A stretch of DNA of 64,000 nucleotides from Streptomyces sp. NBC_00704 (lineage in GTDB: Bacteria; Actinomycetota; Actinomycetes; Streptomycetales; Streptomycetaceae): positions 6,940,501 through 7,004,500 of the forward strand of contig NZ_CP109000.1 of the NCBI RefSeq assembly GCF_036226605.1, in the 5' to 3' direction. A program made the translations under genes and the position numbers. The notes beneath the pieces are model-generated. The model searched no databases, was not told the origin of the DNA, and worked only from the letters and a program-made list of their open reading frames with translations. Shown here piece after piece: positions 1-8,214 of the stretch (position 1 is the stretch's first letter; each line of letters opens with the position of its first letter).

Positions 1-1
1 G

Positions 2-202
2 GAGGGCGCTGCCGTAGAAAGCGCTGCGGAGGAAGGCGCTGGGGTGGACGACGCCGTGGAGGCGGGCCGTCGGGCCCGGTTCGGCGCGTTGCCCGAGCGG
101 GTGCGCCCGCAGGACCTGGTGGAGGAGCGTCCGGCGATGCCCAGAGACCCGGCGCGGGACGCCTACGACCCGGACGAGTTCGCGATCCGGTACGGCCTGT
201 GA
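2..202 (+). CDS. C-terminal part of an unidentified protein (5' end outside window)
   Basis: An open frame runs from the window edge to a TGA at 200-202. The visible 66 residues are acidic and Ala/Glu/Arg-rich, then end in a more ordered tail with the residues DPDEFAIRYGL. Reading starts at base 2 because that frame leads to the stop without interruption and is followed directly by a strong hairpin. No family is recognised from the tail, so the function is unknown. It converges on the minus-strand dehydrogenase at 266-1270. Confidence 0.55.
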   Translation, partial: EGAAVESAAEEGAGVDDAVEAGRRARFGALPERVRPQDLVEERPAMPRDPARDAYDPDEFAIRYGL

Positions 203-203
203 G

Positions 204-251
204 CCGACGGGGGCGGCCGGGGAAGCACTTCTCCCCGGCCGCCCCCGTCGG
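204..251. terminator. Strong hairpin, likely bidirectional terminator
   Basis: A perfect 19-bp stem (arms 204-222 and 233-251) with a 10-nt loop starts 2 nt after the upstream stop codon and lies 14 nt from the end of the convergent dehydrogenase gene. There is no long T tract, as is usual in Streptomyces. Position and symmetry suggest it ends transcription from both sides. Confidence 0.8.
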
Positions 252-265
252 GCGGGCCCGTCGTC

Positions 266-1270
266 TCAGGAGGACCGCACCTCGGCGATCGTCACCGGCC
301 GGTGCTCGTGCAGGGACAGCGTGCACGCCTCCGCGATCCAGCCCGCCTCCAGGGCGTCCTCGATCGTGCAGGGCGAGGGCCGGGAGCCCGCCACGACCTC
401 GGTGAACGCGGTCAGCTCGGCGCGGTAGGCGGCGGTGAAGCGGTCCATGAAGAAGTCGTGCGGGACACCGGCCGGGAAGGTGACGCCGGGCTCCACCGAG
501 CGCAGCGGCAGCTTGTCCTCCAGACCGACCGCGATGGAGTCGGTGAAGCCGTGCAGCTCCATGCGGACGTCGTAACCCCTGGCGTTGTGGCGGGAGTTGG
601 AGACCACCGCGATCGTGCCGTCGTCGAGGGTGAGGACCGCCCCGGTGGTGTCGGCGTCGCCCGCCTCCCGGATGTAGTCGGCGCCCCGGTTGCCGCCGAC
701 GGCGTACACCTCCGTCACCTCGCGGCCGGTCACCCAGCGGATGATGTCGAAGTCGTGCACGGAGCAGTCCCGGAAGATGCCGCCGGACGCGGCGACGTAG
801 GCGGCCGGCGGCGGGGCCGGGTCCAGGGTCGTCGAGCGGACGGTGTGCAGCTTGCCCAGCTCGCCAGCCCGCACGGCGGCCCGCGCGGCGGCGAAGCCCG
901 CGTCGAAGCGGCGGTTGTAGCCGATCTGGATCGGCACGGCGCTGCCCCGCACGGCGTCGAGCACCGCGACGCCCTCGGTCATCGTCCTGGCGACGGGCTT
1001 CTCGCAGAAGACGGGGACGCCCGACTCGACGGCGGAGCGGATCAGCCCCGGATGGGCGTCCGTCGCCGCCGCGATCACGACGCCGTCCACCCCGGCGGCC
1101 AGCACGGCCTCGGGGGAGTCCGCGACGTCGGCGCCGAACCGCTCGGCGGCGGTCTTGGCGGCCTCCGCGTACGGGTCGGCCACGACGAGCGACTCGACGG
1201 CGTCGAGTCCGAAGAGGGTCTCGGCGTGGAAGGCGCCGATGCGGCCGAGGCCGAGGATTCCGATGCGCAT
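266..1270 (-). CDS. Gfo/Idh/MocA-family NAD(P)-dependent oxidoreductase, inositol 2-dehydrogenase-like
   Basis: 334 residues, the usual family length. The N-terminal Rossmann fold shows GxGxxG at residues 7-12 (GLGRIG). The family EKP motif is at 90-92 with the catalytic Lys91, and a D-x-x-x-H pair lies at 168-172 (DCSVH), the metal-free active-site arrangement of myo-inositol and scyllo-inositol dehydrogenases. The enzyme should oxidise a cyclitol or sugar hydroxyl with NAD(P)+ in the cytosol. ATG at 1270 has an upstream AAGGAG. It lies 348 nt downstream of the dioxygenase-like gene on the same strand, and both probably answer to the divergent LacI regulator at 2920. The exact substrate cannot be read from sequence. 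Confidence 0.85.
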   Translation of the reverse strand: MRIGILGLGRIGAFHAETLFGLDAVESLVVADPYAEAAKTAAERFGADVADSPEAVLAAGVDGVVIAAATDAHPGLIRSAVESGVPVFCEKPVARTMTEGVAVLDAVRGSAVPIQIGYNRRFDAGFAAARAAVRAGELGKLHTVRSTTLDPAPPPAAYVAASGGIFRDCSVHDFDIIRWVTGREVTEVYAVGGNRGADYIREAGDADTTGAVLTLDDGTIAVVSNSRHNARGYDVRMELHGFTDSIAVGLEDKLPLRSVEPGVTFPAGVPHDFFMDRFTAAYRAELTAFTEVVAGSRPSPCTIEDALEAGWIAEACTLSLHEHRPVTIAEVRSS

Positions 1271-1300
1271 GGGACGTGCAGCTCCTTGAGGGTCTTACGG

Positions 1301-1435
1301 GAGGGGGACGGGCGGTAGGGAGGCGGGCCGGAGAAGGACCGGTCGGAGGGGGACGGGCGGTAGGGAGGCGAGCCGGGGAAGGGCGGGCCGGACGGGGACG
1401 GGCGGCAGGGAGACGGGCCGGAAGGGGGCGGGCGG
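1301..1435. repeat. Three tandem 45-bp G-rich direct repeats
   Basis: Copies at 1301-1345, 1346-1390 and 1391-1435 share the core GACGGGCGGYAGGGAGRCG. They sit in the 348-nt gap between the dioxygenase-like gene and the dehydrogenase, in their presumed common transcript. A minus-strand frame of 102 codons (1295-1603) crosses them, but it has Pro/Arg-rich, non-protein-like composition and I do not call it. Apart from this array I see nothing in 1271-1618. Confidence 0.7.
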
Positions 1436-1618
1436 GAGGGAGGAACGTGGGGGTGGGGGAGCGCAGGCGTGGGGCCGGTGGTGATGGCCCGGCCGGGCCG
1501 GGACCGTCCCGACCACGCGTCGGCGATGCCGGCCCGGCCGCACCGGGCCCGCGCGTCGGCTGCCGTGGCCGGCGCGGACGATGTCGTCGTGGGGAAGTCC
1601 CATGCCCGCCCCCTTCCC

Positions 1619-2791
1619 TCAGCTGGTGCGGCGCTGGGCGGCCGTCCGCAACGCGTCCCGCAGGGTGCGCGGGGTCCACTCCTCGTGCAGCGCCCGGCGC
1701 ACGAGGTCGGCCTGCGAGGGCGGTGCGAGACCGTCGAGGGGAGGGTCGGCGTCGAGGTTGGTGGGGAAGGGGTAGCCCTCCGCGCTCGCGGCGACGACCC
1801 GCTCCAGCCAGTCCTCGTCCGCGCCCTGCGCCCGGCGTCGCAGCAGGACGGGGAAGACCGCACCCGCCACCGCCTCACGGTCCACCGTCTCCATCGCCCG
1901 CCCGAAGGCCGAGGACACCTGGAGCAGGTTGGCCGTGCGGCGCACGTCGGCGGTGCGGTTGCGGCCCGCCGCGTGCAGCACGGCCGGGTTGAAGAACACG
2001 GCGTCGCCCTTGGCCAGCGGGATCTGCACGCGGTGGGCGTCGAAGTAGGCCTGGAACTCCGGCAGCCGCCAGGCCAGATAGCCCGGCTCGTAGGTCTGCG
2101 AGTACGGCAGGTACAGGGTGGGGCCGGTCTCCACCGGCATGTCGCAGTGCGCGACCGCGCCCTGGAGCGTGAGCACCGGGGAGAGCCGGTGGACGTGCGC
2201 CGGATAGGCGGCGGCCGTCTCCTCGGAGAGGAACCCCAGGTGGTAGTCGCGGTGGGCGCGCTGGGCCGCACCGCCGGGGTTGACCACGTTGACCTGCGCC
2301 GTCACCTGATAGCCCGGGCCCAGCCAGGCCCGCGAGGCGAGCGCGAGGACGTCGTTGGCGTAGTAGTCCGCGAACGTCTCCGGGTCGTACAGGGCGGTCT
2401 TCTCCAGGGCGTTCCAGACGCGGTCGTTGGCGCCGGGCGCGGCGAAGTGGTCGCCGGCGGCCGCGCCCGAGGCGCGCTGCTCGGCGATCAGCGCCTCGAA
2501 GACGGCGGTGGCGCGGTCGACGACCGCCGGGTCGGGGAAGGCGTTGCGGAAGACGACGACGCCGGGACCGTCGGCGAAGGCGCGCACCAGCTCGGCGCGG
2601 ACGGCCCGGTCCGCCCCGGCGTCCGCCGCGCGCAGGCGCTCGCTGTCGTAGACGAGGACGCCGTCCTCGACGGAGGCGGCGTGCGGGTAGTCCGCGAGGT
2701 CGGTGCCGCGCTCGACGAGGGCGCGCAGGTCGTCGATGTCGCAGTGCCGGCCGGCCGGCCAGGCACGGTCTCGGGTGGAGGTGAAGGACAT
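1619..2791 (-). CDS. Phytanoyl-CoA dioxygenase (PhyH) family Fe(II)/2-oxoglutarate oxygenase
   Basis: 390 residues from ATG 2791, chosen because GAAGGGA lies just upstream; a longer frame continues upstream but runs into the divergent promoter. The H-x-D iron motif is visible as AHRDYH near residue 176, and a distal His/Arg pair in VLHAAGRNRT supplies the third Fe ligand and the 2-oxoglutarate-binding Arg. PhyH enzymes hydroxylate an unactivated carbon at the cost of 2-oxoglutarate and O2. Genomic pairing with an inositol-dehydrogenase-like gene and a divergent LacI repressor suggests a cyclitol or sugar-derived substrate; this is inference. The gene reads away from the LacI gene, sharing a 128-nt promoter region. 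Confidence 0.8.
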   Translation of the reverse strand: MSFTSTRDRAWPAGRHCDIDDLRALVERGTDLADYPHAASVEDGVLVYDSERLRAADAGADRAVRAELVRAFADGPGVVVFRNAFPDPAVVDRATAVFEALIAEQRASGAAAGDHFAAPGANDRVWNALEKTALYDPETFADYYANDVLALASRAWLGPGYQVTAQVNVVNPGGAAQRAHRDYHLGFLSEETAAAYPAHVHRLSPVLTLQGAVAHCDMPVETGPTLYLPYSQTYEPGYLAWRLPEFQAYFDAHRVQIPLAKGDAVFFNPAVLHAAGRNRTADVRRTANLLQVSSAFGRAMETVDREAVAGAVFPVLLRRRAQGADEDWLERVVAASAEGYPFPTNLDADPPLDGLAPPSQADLVRRALHEEWTPRTLRDALRTAAQRRTS

Positions 2792-2805
2792 CGTCGTCCC
2801 TTCGA

Positions 2806-2841
2806 TGACAGCTCGGTGACAGCGGCGGCTCGGTGCTGTCA
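2806..2841. promoter_or_regulatory. Candidate operator in divergent promoter: TGACAGC repeats
   Basis: TGACAGC occurs at 2806-2812 and 2817-2823, and its inverse GCTGTCA at 2835-2841, giving an inverted repeat with an 11-nt spacer plus an extra direct half-site. It lies between the divergent dioxygenase-like and LacI genes. A LacI-family repressor site is plausible, although the long spacer is unusual for that family. Confidence 0.4.
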
Positions 2842-2919
2842 TTCTTGTCAGTACAAACCCGTCGAACAACCAGCACGCGGCCGTCAAAAACCCCTCAAGC
2901 CGACCTTCCAGGAGCCTCC

Positions 2920-3954
2920 GTGGGCCACCCCTTCCCGCTGCGGGAGATCGCACGTCAGGCCGGTCTCAGCGAGGCCACGGTGGACCGGGTCCTCAACGGC
3001 AGGGGCGGGGTGCGGGACTCCACCGCGCAGGAGGTGCGCCGGGCCATCGCGGACCTCGACCGGCAGCGCACCCAGGTCAGACTGGTCGGCCGCACCTTCA
3101 TGGTCGACATCGTGATGCAGGCGCCGGAACGTTTCACCACGGCCGTCCGGTCCGCGCTGGAGGCGGAGCTGCCGTCGCTGCACCCGGCCGTGCTGCGCTC
3201 CCGCTTCCACTTCCGCGAGACCGGGCCGGTGCGGGAGCTGGTGGAGATCCTGGACCGGACGGCCCGGCGCGGCTCGCAGGGCGTCATCCTCAAGGCGCCG
3301 GACGTCCCCGAGGTCACGGCCGCCGTGGGCCGGCTGGTGGCCGCCGGCATCCCGGTCGTGACCCTGGTCACGGACCTGCCCGCGAGCGCCCGCCTCGCCT
3401 ACGTCGGCATCGACGACCGCGCCGCCGGCGCCACCGCCGCCTACCTCATGGGCCAGTGGCTCGGCGACCGCCCCGGGAACGTGCTCACCAGCCTGAGCAG
3501 CGGCTCCTTCCGCAACGAGGAGGAGCGCGAGATGGGGTTCCGCAGCCTGATGCGGGCCCGCCGTCCGCGGCGCTCGCTCGTCGAGATCGCCGGGGGACAG
3601 GGCCTGGACGCCACCCAGTACGACCTCGTGCGGGCCGCGCTGGAACGCGATCCGGCGATCCGCGCCGTGTACTCCATCGGCGGCGGGAACATCGCCACCC
3701 TGCGGGCCTTCGCCGACCTCGGGCGCGCGTGCGACGTGTTCGTGGCCCACGACCTCGACCAGGACAACACCGGGCTGCTGCGCGAGCACCGGCTGTCCGC
3801 CGTCCTCCACCACGACCTGCGGCACGACGTGCGCGAGGCCTGCCACACCGTGATGCGGGCGCACGGCGCGCTGCCCCCGGCCGGACCCCGGCTGCCGTCG
3901 GCGATCCAGGTGGTCACCCCGTACAACATGCCGCCGCGGGAGGCGGCCGGCTGA
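2920..3954 (+). CDS. LacI-family transcriptional regulator (RbsB-like effector domain)
   Basis: 344 residues from a GTG at 2920; AGGAG lies about 6 nt upstream and the helix-turn-helix begins right after the start, so this start is preferred over an upstream frame-compatible one. Residues ~6-50 form the LacI HTH (REIARQAGLSEATVDRVLN), followed by a periplasmic-binding-protein-like sensor domain. The sensor is closer in feel to ribose/inositol-binding proteins than to LacI itself. It is divergent from the dioxygenase/dehydrogenase pair and probably represses it until a sugar or cyclitol ligand binds. It is convergent with the DUF4386 gene. Confidence 0.85.
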   Translation: MGHPFPLREIARQAGLSEATVDRVLNGRGGVRDSTAQEVRRAIADLDRQRTQVRLVGRTFMVDIVMQAPERFTTAVRSALEAELPSLHPAVLRSRFHFRETGPVRELVEILDRTARRGSQGVILKAPDVPEVTAAVGRLVAAGIPVVTLVTDLPASARLAYVGIDDRAAGATAAYLMGQWLGDRPGNVLTSLSSGSFRNEEEREMGFRSLMRARRPRRSLVEIAGGQGLDATQYDLVRAALERDPAIRAVYSIGGGNIATLRAFADLGRACDVFVAHDLDQDNTGLLREHRLSAVLHHDLRHDVREACHTVMRAHGALPPAGPRLPSAIQVVTPYNMPPREAAG

Positions 3955-3961
3955 CGCGGCC

Positions 3962-3978
3962 GCCCCCGCGGCGGGGGC
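3962..3978. terminator. Short GC hairpin between convergent genes
   Basis: A 7-bp GCCCCCG/CGGGGGC stem with a 3-nt loop lies 8 nt after the LacI stop and before the convergent DUF4386 stop. It is modest in size and could serve both directions. Confidence 0.4.
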
Positions 3979-4026
3979 TCTCGGTACGGCGTCCGGTCCC
4001 GGCGCCGGGTGGACGGGCAGGGCTCC

Positions 4027-4698
4027 TCAGTGGTGCAGCGCCGGGGACGCGGCCGCCGGGGCGGCGACCCGGGCCGAGCGGCGGACCGCCGCGACGCCCA
4101 CGGCCAGCAGCCAGTAGCTGAGGAACGCCCCCACCATCGCCGTCGTGGCCCAGCCGTTCGCCGCGTAGAAGAACGCCGGGTCGTTGCCGAAGAACAGCGA
4201 CGGCACGAACAGGAGGCTGACGCCCGCCAGGACGTAGGCGCAGCGGCCGGTCCAGCGGGGCAGCACACCGCTGCGGGTGACCGCGCGGCCGAACGCCGCC
4301 AGCCACAGGCCCATCATGAGGCGGGAGATCGTCCCGTACAGGATGTAGGTGCCGCTGACGTCGATCGTCGGGTCGATCGGGTGGTCCACGGCGATGACCG
4401 CGCCGGCCTCCAGCCCCATCGAGACCAGGGTGACGGTGGCGTAGACCAGGCCGGTGGAGAACACCATCGAGCCGAGCCACCCGTGTTCCGGGGCGACCCG
4501 GGCGACGAGTTCGCGGAACGCGGTGAAGAACACGACCAGGCCGGCCAGCGCGACGATCCCCAGCAGCAGCCGGGACAGGACGTTCGCGTCCGGCGGCGGG
4601 CCGGAGTAGACGAAGTAGAGCGGCACCTCCACGATCAGGGCGATCGCGGCGACGAGGGCCGCGAGGCCGGTCGTGCGGCGGGCGAGTGCTTCGGTCAT
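4027..4698 (-). CDS. DUF4386-like membrane protein
   Basis: 223 residues with about six hydrophobic segments, starting at ATG 4698. The arrangement resembles the DUF4386 family of small integral membrane proteins: a first TM, a loop with PPDANVLSRLLLG, then paired TMs and a short cytoplasmic tail. No catalytic motif is visible and the biochemical role is unknown. It is 125 nt downstream of the second Gfo/Idh/MocA gene on the same strand and may be co-transcribed with it, but nothing ties it to sugar metabolism. Confidence 0.7.
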   Translation of the reverse strand: MTEALARRTTGLAALVAAIALIVEVPLYFVYSGPPPDANVLSRLLLGIVALAGLVVFFTAFRELVARVAPEHGWLGSMVFSTGLVYATVTLVSMGLEAGAVIAVDHPIDPTIDVSGTYILYGTISRLMMGLWLAAFGRAVTRSGVLPRWTGRCAYVLAGVSLLFVPSLFFGNDPAFFYAANGWATTAMVGAFLSYWLLAVGVAAVRRSARVAAPAAASPALHH

Positions 4699-4823
4699 GG
4701 GATTTCCCCGAGGTCTCGGTGTGGCGGTTCCGGCGCCGGCGTCCGTGTGCTCGCCGGCCCCTGAAGCGTGCCGTTCCGCGGGGTCCGCCGTCCCTGGGCC
4801 TGGGGACCGGATCCGGGGTGGTG

Positions 4824-5993
4824 CTAAGGACACCCGTCGGGGTGCACGTCCGCCCAGCCGCCGCTGTGCGCGGAGCGCGTCATCGCGTCCAGCACGCGCG
4901 CGCTGTGCACGGCGTCGGCGAGCGTCGCCCCGTGCGGGACGCCCTCGGCGACCGAGCGCAGGAACCGGTACGCCTCGACGACCTTGAGGTCGTCGTAGCC
5001 CATGGCGTTCGCGGCGCCCGGCTGGAACGCCCCGAACTCGCCGTCGCCCGGGCCGACGTACACCGTGCTGACGGGCTGGTCCTGGTAGGACGTGCCGCGG
5101 CTGACGCCCAGCTCGTTCATCCGCCGGAAGTCCCAGAACACCGCACCCTTCGTGCCGTGCACCTCGAAGCCGTAGTTGTTCTGCTCGCCGACGGAGACCC
5201 GGCACGCCTCCAGCACGCCCCGTGCGCCGGACGCGAAGCGCAGCAGGCAGCTGACGTAGTCCTCGTTCTCGACCGGGCCGAGCGCGCCGCCGGAGGCCCG
5301 GGCGTGGCCCGCCGTCGCGGCCGTGGGGCGGGCCCGCTCGGGCACGAACACCGCCGTGTCGGCCGTCAGCGCGGTGATCTCGCCGAGCAGGAAGCGGGCC
5401 AGGTCCGCGCCGTGCGAGGCCAGGTCGCCCAGCACCCCGCTGCCGCCCCGCTCGCGTTCGTACCGCCAGGTCAGAGCGCCGTCCGGATGGGCCGCGTAGT
5501 CGCTGAGGAGCCGGACGCGGACATGGGTGACCGCGCCCAGCTCGCCGGACGCGATCAGGTCGCGGGCCGCCTCGACGGCCGGGGCGTTGCGGTAGTTGAA
5601 GCCGACCGCGCCCCGCACGCCCGCCGCGGCGACCGCGTCGGCCACCGCGCGGGCGTCGTCGACCGTGAGGCCCACGGGCTTCTCGATCCAGATGTGCTTG
5701 CCGGCCCCGGCCATCGCGACGCCGATCTCACGGTGCAGGAAGTTCGGCGCGGTGACGCTGACCGCTCCCACGCGCGGGTCGGCGGCCACCTCCCGCCAGT
5801 TGCGGGTGGTGGCGGTGAAGCCGAACCGCTCGGCCGCCTCCTCGGCCCGGCCGGGCACCTCCTCGGCGACGACGACCAGCTCCGGACGCAGGGCCAGCTC
5901 CGGGTAGTGGTGCCGGACCCGGGCATAGGCCTGGGTGTGCACCCGGCCCATCCAGCCGAACCCGACGACGGCGACACCGAGCGCGTCCACCAT
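4824..5993 (-). CDS. Gfo/Idh/MocA-family oxidoreductase (second copy)
   Basis: 389 residues from ATG 5993, preceded by GAGAGGAGCC. It shows a Rossmann motif GFGWMG near residue 12, EKPVGL for the catalytic Lys, and a D-x-x-x-H active-site motif (GDLASH). The long C-terminal half has the alpha/beta sheet typical of the family. It probably oxidises or reduces a sugar or cyclitol. It is divergently transcribed from the LacI regulator at 6153, with operator-like repeats between them, so repression by that regulator is the natural inference. It is clearly distinct from the dehydrogenase at 266-1270, with little local identity outside family motifs. Confidence 0.85.
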   Translation of the reverse strand: MVDALGVAVVGFGWMGRVHTQAYARVRHHYPELALRPELVVVAEEVPGRAEEAAERFGFTATTRNWREVAADPRVGAVSVTAPNFLHREIGVAMAGAGKHIWIEKPVGLTVDDARAVADAVAAAGVRGAVGFNYRNAPAVEAARDLIASGELGAVTHVRVRLLSDYAAHPDGALTWRYERERGGSGVLGDLASHGADLARFLLGEITALTADTAVFVPERARPTAATAGHARASGGALGPVENEDYVSCLLRFASGARGVLEACRVSVGEQNNYGFEVHGTKGAVFWDFRRMNELGVSRGTSYQDQPVSTVYVGPGDGEFGAFQPGAANAMGYDDLKVVEAYRFLRSVAEGVPHGATLADAVHSARVLDAMTRSAHSGGWADVHPDGCP

Positions 5994-6095
5994 GACGGCT
6001 CCTCTCAGCCCGGAGCGGCGTATTAGACCGGTCCACGTTCTGTCCTGCTCTGTCCATGTCCTGACCGCCCCACCCTGAAGCCGCTCCGAACAGGG

Positions 6096-6145
6096 TGTCA
6101 AGGGCCGTACCCCCGTTTGACAACCGGTCAACCGCATGGAACGGT
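6096..6145 (+). promoter_or_regulatory. LacI promoter with overlapping operator; probably leaderless
   Basis: TTGACA at 6117-6122 is a perfect -35. Seventeen nt later AACGGT (6140-6145) fits the loose -10 pattern, and the ATG at 6153 falls 8 nt further on, implying a leaderless message. The -35 lies within TTGAC-N5-GTCAA (6117-6131). TGTCAA at 6096-6101 also pairs with TTGACA at 6117-6122. These symmetric half-sites between two divergent genes are the best operator candidates for the LacI product. Confidence 0.5.
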
Positions 6146-6152
6146 CCAAGCC

Positions 6153-7280
6153 ATGAGGCCACCGACCATCCGCGACGTCGCCGCACGCGCGGGCGTGTCC
6201 AAATCACTGGTCTCCCTCGTGCTGCGCGGCTCCGGGCAGGTGCGCGCGGAGAAGCGGGAGGCCGTGCTGCGCGCCGTACGGGAACTCGGCTACCGTCCCA
6301 ACGCGGCGGCGCGCGCCCTCAGCGAGACGCGCGCCCCTGCCGAGGCCCTGGCCGTCGGCGAGACCCGTGCCCCCGCCGCAACCCGAGCCGTGGCCGAGAG
6401 GCGCGACCTCCCCTCCGCCCGTCCGCGTCCCGGCGCCCGGACGGGGACGCCCCTCGTCGGCGTCCTCCTGCACGACCTGCGCAACCCCTGGTACGTCGAC
6501 CTCGTGGACGGCCTCAACTCCGTGCTGCACGCGAGCGGCCTGCACATGCTGCTCGCCGACGCCCGTCTGAACCGCCGCGTCGGCCAGGACCCGGCCGGCT
6601 CTTTCCTGGACCTGGGGGCGGACGGGCTGGTGGTCGTCGGCACCCTGCCCGACCCGGCGGCGCTGGACGCGGTCGCCGCCCGGATCCCGGTCGTCGTCGC
6701 GGGCGCCCGCGAACCCGTCCCGCCGGGCGTCGACGTCGTCGCCGGGGACGACGAACAGGGCGCGCGGCTGGCCACCGAGCACCTTCTCGCGCTCGGCCAC
6801 CGCCGGATCGCCCACATCGCGGGCTACGGCGCGGTGGGCGAGCTGCGCCGGCGCAGTTTCGAGGCCGCCATGCGGGCCCACGGGGCGGGGACGGCCGTGG
6901 TCGAGCCCAGCGACATGACCGAGGAGGGCGGGCACCGCGCCGCCGTGCGGCTGCTGGCCCGCGCGGACCGGCCGACCGCCGTGTTCGCCGTCAACGACAT
7001 CGCCTGCGTGGGCGCGCTGTCGGCCGCCGAGGACCTGGGCCTGAGCGTGCCCGGCGACCTCTCCGTCGTCGGCTACGACAACACGAGCACGTCGCGGCTG
7101 CGCCACCTGTGGCTGACCACCGTGGACAACGCCGGTCACGAGGTGGGACGGCGCGCGGCGCGCTGCCTCCTCGACCGGATCGAGGGGGGCGGGGGCGGCG
7201 CGGGGCGGGTCCGACTGGCCGCCCCGCAGCTGGAGATCCGCGGGACGACGGCTCCGGCGGCCGCGCCGCTCACCGGTTGA
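6153..7280 (+). CDS. LacI-family transcriptional repressor
   Basis: 375 residues from ATG 6153. The HTH is at residues ~4-50 (TIRDVAARAGVSKSLVSLVL, hinge RPNAAARAL). The LacI sensor domain starts near residue 100 (PLVGVLLHDLRNPW), with conserved features such as the closing GYDNTSTS segment. Between them lies an unusual ~35-residue Ala/Glu/Arg linker in which ETRAP is repeated, longer than the normal hinge. It probably controls the divergent dehydrogenase gene at 4824-5993. The gene ends by overlapping 11 bp with the convergent cupin gene. Confidence 0.88.
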   Translation: MRPPTIRDVAARAGVSKSLVSLVLRGSGQVRAEKREAVLRAVRELGYRPNAAARALSETRAPAEALAVGETRAPAATRAVAERRDLPSARPRPGARTGTPLVGVLLHDLRNPWYVDLVDGLNSVLHASGLHMLLADARLNRRVGQDPAGSFLDLGADGLVVVGTLPDPAALDAVAARIPVVVAGAREPVPPGVDVVAGDDEQGARLATEHLLALGHRRIAHIAGYGAVGELRRRSFEAAMRAHGAGTAVVEPSDMTEEGGHRAAVRLLARADRPTAVFAVNDIACVGALSAAEDLGLSVPGDLSVVGYDNTSTSRLRHLWLTTVDNAGHEVGRRAARCLLDRIEGGGGGAGRVRLAAPQLEIRGTTAPAAAPLTG

Positions 7281-7614
7281 TCGCGTAGGCCTTGCGCAGC
7301 GTCTCGTGGACCGTCCACGTCGTGCGGTCGCCCTCGCGCAGCACGGCCATGTCACCGGGGCCCACCGTCAGCACGGGCCCGCCCTCGACCTCGATCGTCG
7401 CCGACCCGCTGATCACGACGAACAGCTCGTCCGCCTCGGTGTCGGTGACCACGCCGGGCGTGATCTGCCAGATCCCCCGGAGCTGCCGCCCGTCCGCGGA
7501 CTCCCACACCACCTTCCCGCTGACCTCGGGAGCGCCGGAGACGATCTGCCCCGGGTCGAGCGGCTCGGGTTCGAGGTCGGCGTCGGGGACGTGCAGAGCG
7601 AAGCTGTGAGTCAT
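7270..7614 (-). CDS. Cupin-domain protein
   Basis: 114 residues forming a single small beta-barrel of the cupin type. The segment TDTEADELFVVISGSATIEV matches the first cupin motif region, with the metal ligands reduced to acidic residues. The segment GPGDMAVLREGDRTTWTVHE matches the second. Similar small (DUF861-like) cupins bind a metal or small organic acid; no specific reaction can be assigned. ATG 7614 is the first start. The 3' end overlaps the convergent LacI gene by 11 bp. Confidence 0.75.
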   Translation of the reverse strand: MTHSFALHVPDADLEPEPLDPGQIVSGAPEVSGKVVWESADGRQLRGIWQITPGVVTDTEADELFVVISGSATIEVEGGPVLTVGPGDMAVLREGDRTTWTVHETLRKAYAINR

Positions 7615-7789
7615 GCGGCGACCCTAACGACCCGACCCGCCGCCGCGGAGTGGACACCGTGTGTGGTCCGGACGCTCCGAGGACGGCAGTCCGTCGCCCA
7701 CAGGCGCCGAGGTGCAGAGGTGCCCGGCGGGCGGCCCCGCGCCCCCACCCGTCACCCCGACCGGCATCCGCGGCTCACCGGCGCCCGGC

Positions 7790-8214
7790 CGCTCGCCGTC
7801 GCCCGGCCGCTCGCCGGGATCCGGCCGCTCGCCGTCGCCTGGCCGCTTGCCGGGATCTGGCCGCTCGCCGGCATCTGGCCGCTTGCCGTCGCCTGGCCGC
7901 TCGCCGGGATCTGGCCGCTTGCTGTCGCCTGGCCGCTCGCCGGGATCTGGCCGCTTGCTGTCGCCTGGCCGCTCGCCGGGATCTGGCCGCTTGCTGTCGC
8001 CTGGCCGCTGCCGTCGCCTGGCCGCTCGCCGGGATCTGGCCGCTCACCGCCGCCCGGCCCGTCACCGTCGCCCGGCCCGTCACCGGGCCCGGCCCGTCAC
8101 CGGGCCCGGCCCGTCACCGTCGCCCGGCCCGTCACCGGGCCCGGCCCCTCGCCGGCACCCGGCCCTCACCGGCACCCGGCCCTCGCCGGCCCGGCCCTCA
8201 CCGGCCCCCGGCCC
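7790..8214. repeat. GC-rich tandem-repeat array (36-bp, 18-bp and 15-18-bp units)
   Basis: The left part is built from a 36-bp unit beginning CTGGCCGCTTGCTGTCGC; nearly identical copies occupy 7911-7946 and 7947-7982, with degenerate half-units (18 bp, GGCCGCTCGCC core) from 7790 to about 8045. The right part (8045-8214) switches to CGGCCCGTCACCG units of 15-18 bp. The array begins immediately after the methyltransferase stop codon (8215-8217) and ends about 175 bp upstream of the cupin start. Multiples of 3 keep several frames open through it, but the translations are pure Pro/Ser/Gly/Arg repeats without start signals. I treat it as non-coding. Confidence 0.75.

Noticed and set aside
1295..1603. 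Minus-strand 102-codon ORF just after the dioxygenase-like gene
   Set aside because: It runs through the 45-bp repeat array, has Pro/Arg/His-rich random composition and no family resemblance, although GAAGGGGG lies before its ATG.
7790..8214. Possible CRISPR array (36-bp periodicity)
   Set aside because: The units are contiguous without unique spacers, GC-rich and degenerate, and no cas gene is present.
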